In this document: in pieces, positions 62,426 to 64,000 of the stretch
Position numbering within the stretch: the first letter of the stretch is position 1
Layout: each line of letters opens with the position of its first letter
The notes under the pieces: model-generated
Told to the model about the DNA's origin: nothing
What the model saw: the letters and a program-made list of their open reading frames with translations, nothing else
Database searches by the model: none
Assembly: GCA_900771005.1 (NCBI GenBank)
Contig: CAAGMI010000061.1
Coordinates: forward strand, 60,061 to 124,060
Length of the DNA stretch: 64,000 nt
Reading direction: 5' to 3'
From: Rikenellaceae bacterium
GTDB taxonomy: Bacteria; Bacteroidota; Bacteroidia; Bacteroidales; UBA932
Program-made: the position numbers and the translations under genes

Positions 62426-63823
62426 TCATTCACCCATTACATTGCTGAAATAGTACCAGTATGTGTTTTTATAGTGCTCAGGGTAGCGGTAGAACATCTG
62501 CTGCCGGTTGATGGTGCCCTCAGTTATACCGTAACTGTCAAAATCAACGTCGGTGATATTGCCGCTGTTGTACTGAATGCTCAACCATATCAAGGCTGCC
62601 TCCTGATATATATTCGCCGTATCCCTTCCGGGAACGTAGTCATTCATGAAGGTATTCAGGTCGCAGGTAAGAAGGTCAAAGCATAGCAGATACTCCCTGG
62701 CCATCGTATTGTCAGGATTGGCCTCCAGCAGGCCGGTAAGAAGCAGTCTGTAATCATTGCTGCTGGAAACGACGTCGGTCTTGACAAGATTCCTGCGCAT
62801 GTTTTCTATCCGGCTGCCGGTCTGCTCATCCTGATTCTCAGGAGTCATCATCTTCGCCCACTTGTGATAGAAAAGAGTCTTGTCAAGTATCTTCAGGTAT
62901 TTTTCTGCGGATCCGTATTCGCCGGAAACAAGGTTTATCATCGCGAGCCTCTTGACAAAGCGTGCGCCTGTGTGCTTCGGGGAAAACTGCAGGGACACCA
63001 TCGCACTCTGATCCGCCAGCGTCATATTTCCGAGATGATACCAGACCTCGCCTGCAGCACCGTTGGAGAACGGAGTGACCTGATCGATCATCAGGAACAA
63101 CCCGTTTGCATAATTCTGCGGGTGTGTGAACAACCTTTCGGCCAGTTCCCCCTTATTGGCCGCTGCGAGATTGTGCAGATAGCAGGCTTCATTATACATC
63201 AGATGGTTCTTGGAAATGTCCAGGACCTTATCCCAATTTTCCCGGTATGCTTCAACGTCCATCGCTATCAGCTTTTCATATTCAAAGTCAGGCTTGCCTA
63301 TGAGCTTCCCGTAATTCTTATGATACGGACATCCGAAAAGTACCGCGTCAATCAACAGCAGCACAGGAAGGGCGCAAATCCTTGCAAAAGGCCTCCTGAA
63401 GCTCAAAGCTGCATAGATGCAAAGCAGAAAGCCTGCAATTGCAATGGTGTACTGCGTTATGTATATGGTCTCCGTCTCACGCAGGAAGGACCATCCATAA
63501 AAGAGAAATGCGATAAGGAATGACAGTTTCTTGCCGGCGAATTTACGGCTTATCCCATATGCCAATCCACCTATTGCCGTGAGCAGCAGCGAAATGACAA
63601 CCGGACCGACTACCTTGATACAGAAGAATTGCTCCGCGAAATCCCCCAGGAACCGCGAAATGCATCCGGTCCCCTTGTATGTCCTTAAGATGTACGGCAG
63701 GTCGTACAGGAAGAGAGTCATCTGCTCCCGGCGCATCAGATGGTACGGGTATGCGAATGCAAAGAACCCGAAAGCGGCCAGGAATGCCGCAGCGATAAAA
63801 TATTTCTCCTTTGATATTTTCAT
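62426..63823 (-). CDS. DUF6057-like membrane protein with TPR-like C-terminal domain
   Basis: A 465-residue inner-membrane protein with about four to six hydrophobic segments in the first third (10-26, 72-90, 100-115, 120-142, 148-163) and a large helical periplasmic or cytoplasmic part (about 180-465) that reads like TPR-type helices (NAACYLHNL-like repeats, GEYGSAEKYLKILDKTLF). It resembles the DUF6057 family of Bacteroidales, whose function is unknown. First gene of the unit, with the CxxCH/PD40 lipoprotein directly downstream. Confidence 0.78.
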   Translation of the reverse strand: MKISKEKYFIAAAFLAAFGFFAFAYPYHLMRREQMTLFLYDLPYILRTYKGTGCISRFLGDFAEQFFCIKVVGPVVISLLLTAIGGLAYGISRKFAGKKLSFLIAFLFYGWSFLRETETIYITQYTIAIAGFLLCIYAALSFRRPFARICALPVLLLIDAVLFGCPYHKNYGKLIGKPDFEYEKLIAMDVEAYRENWDKVLDISKNHLMYNEACYLHNLAAANKGELAERLFTHPQNYANGLFLMIDQVTPFSNGAAGEVWYHLGNMTLADQSAMVSLQFSPKHTGARFVKRLAMINLVSGEYGSAEKYLKILDKTLFYHKWAKMMTPENQDEQTGSRIENMRRNLVKTDVVSSSNDYRLLLTGLLEANPDNTMAREYLLCFDLLTCDLNTFMNDYVPGRDTANIYQEAALIWLSIQYNSGNITDVDFDSYGITEGTINRQQMFYRYPEHYKNTYWYYFSNVMGE

Positions 63824-63862
63824 AAGTCGCTCAATTCAAAACCGCAAGATAATAAAAATTAA

Positions 63863-63897
63863 GAGGCTGGCCAAAAAGGCACTTTTTGGCCAGCCTC
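63863..63897 (-). terminator. Perfect 16-bp hairpin, terminator-like on the minus strand
   Basis: Arms GAGGCTGGCCAAAAAG (63863-63878) and CTTTTTGGCCAGCCTC (63882-63897) with a 3-nt loop. On the minus strand it is followed by TTAATTTTTATT, so it probably ends a transcript that comes from beyond the window, 40 nt before the DUF6057 start. Confidence 0.8.
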
Positions 63898-64000
63898 CGG
63901 CTTTTTACCCCCGCTGCTTCGCAGCTGCCCCGGTGGGGCTATGCCGCTTCCACTACGTTCCAGCGGGCATCTTCGCTATTCGACTTTCTTTGAAAGTCTC
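63898..64000. repeat. Hairpin-rich non-coding sequence, possible interspersed repeat
   Basis: Immediately after the 16-bp hairpin come GCTGC-TTC-GCAGC (63913-63925), CCCC-GGT-GGGG (63928-63938), an imperfect stem with arms near CCGCT (63944-63948) and AGCGG (63962-63966), and GACTTTC-TTT-GAAAGTC (63982-63998). No open frame with homology is visible. The density of stems suggests a repeat family or structured RNA; copy number cannot be judged from one window. Confidence 0.45.

Noticed and set aside
62864..63523. 219-codon antisense frame over the DUF6057 gene
   Set aside because: No recognisable domain, and the opposite strand has membrane segments and operon context.
57648..63823. Classical polysaccharide utilisation locus with SusC/SusD
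   Set aside because: GH3 and GH43 are present, but no SusC, SusD or hybrid two-component regulator is in the window.
1..64000. CRISPR arrays, prophage or insertion sequences
   Set aside because: No direct repeat array with regular spacers, and no transposase, integrase or phage structural gene is visible in any frame.

Overview
The window reads as chromosomal DNA of a Bacteroidota bacterium, most likely a gut- or rumen-type member of the order Bacteroidales. The evidence is the many lipoproteins with a Cys lipobox followed by acidic residues, the Bacteroidota-typical families (DUF4249 with a TonB-plug receptor, DUF4290, DUF3822, DUF4293, FISUMP, DUF6057, two-tandem YitT), and promoters of the form TTG-N19/20-TAnnTTTG with little sign of Shine-Dalgarno sequences. 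An uncultured Bacteroidales lineage is an inference; no rRNA is present to settle it. I saw no phage, insertion sequence, integrase or CRISPR array, and gene density is extreme: no gap exceeds about 220 bp.

Layout. 1-760: 3' end of infB. 717-7364 (minus): a tight five-gene unit, GH43/CBM32 lipoprotein, NAD-dependent epimerase, TonB-plug receptor, DUF4249 lipoprotein, unknown lipoprotein. 7439-8010: tRNA-Gln with terminator, then tadA. 8068-12033: polA, an orphan sigma factor and rsmG overlapping head to tail, then rpmH with its own promoter. 12093-13202: alr. 13266-18751: an AddB-like/AddA-like helicase-nuclease pair. 18754-23194 (minus): FISUMP lipoprotein, DUF4290, ftsK, lolA-like. 23275-27557: apbE and short comEC convergent, ackA and pta convergent. 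26550-31628 (minus): nrnA-like DHH phosphoesterase, FKBP-like lipoprotein, MATE exporter, cytidylate-kinase-like, pta. 31732-33490: membrane-anchored pilin-like protein, DUF3822, rsmD. 33485-37274: mazG, then tcdA, GNAT-like, prfA. 37276-41739: fabF; LytTR membrane regulator, DUF4293, uridine phosphorylase; secreted esterase. 41741-47281: ClpN-only protein divergent from gyrA, TPR protein, capA-like. 47358-53859: SPOR lipoprotein, inactive M28-TonB_C protein, leuS and two YitT proteins, closed by a strong terminator. 53876-57562: membrane AraC regulator, RluA-type synthase, dnaK. 57648-63823: GH3 lipoprotein facing a three-gene unit of DUF6057 membrane protein, CxxCH/PD40 lipoprotein and GH43. 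63863-64000: a hairpin-rich non-coding stretch.

How it works together. Most genes are housekeeping: translation (infB, rsmG, rpmH, rsmD, prfA, leuS, tadA, tcdA, rluA-type, tRNA-Gln), DNA maintenance (polA, AddAB-like, gyrA, ftsK), envelope biogenesis (alr, lolA-like, fabF, capA-like) and acetate fermentation (ackA, pta). Accessory interest sits at the two ends, in glycan-related outer-membrane gene sets without SusC/SusD: the GH43-epimerase-TonB receptor-DUF4249 unit, and the GH3/GH43 enzymes next to a putative haem-binding lipoprotein and DUF6057. Two global features stand out. Almost every convergent gene pair abuts or overlaps, leaving no room for a terminator. Several genes carry a -7 promoter box 3-6 nt before the start codon, which predicts leaderless messages.
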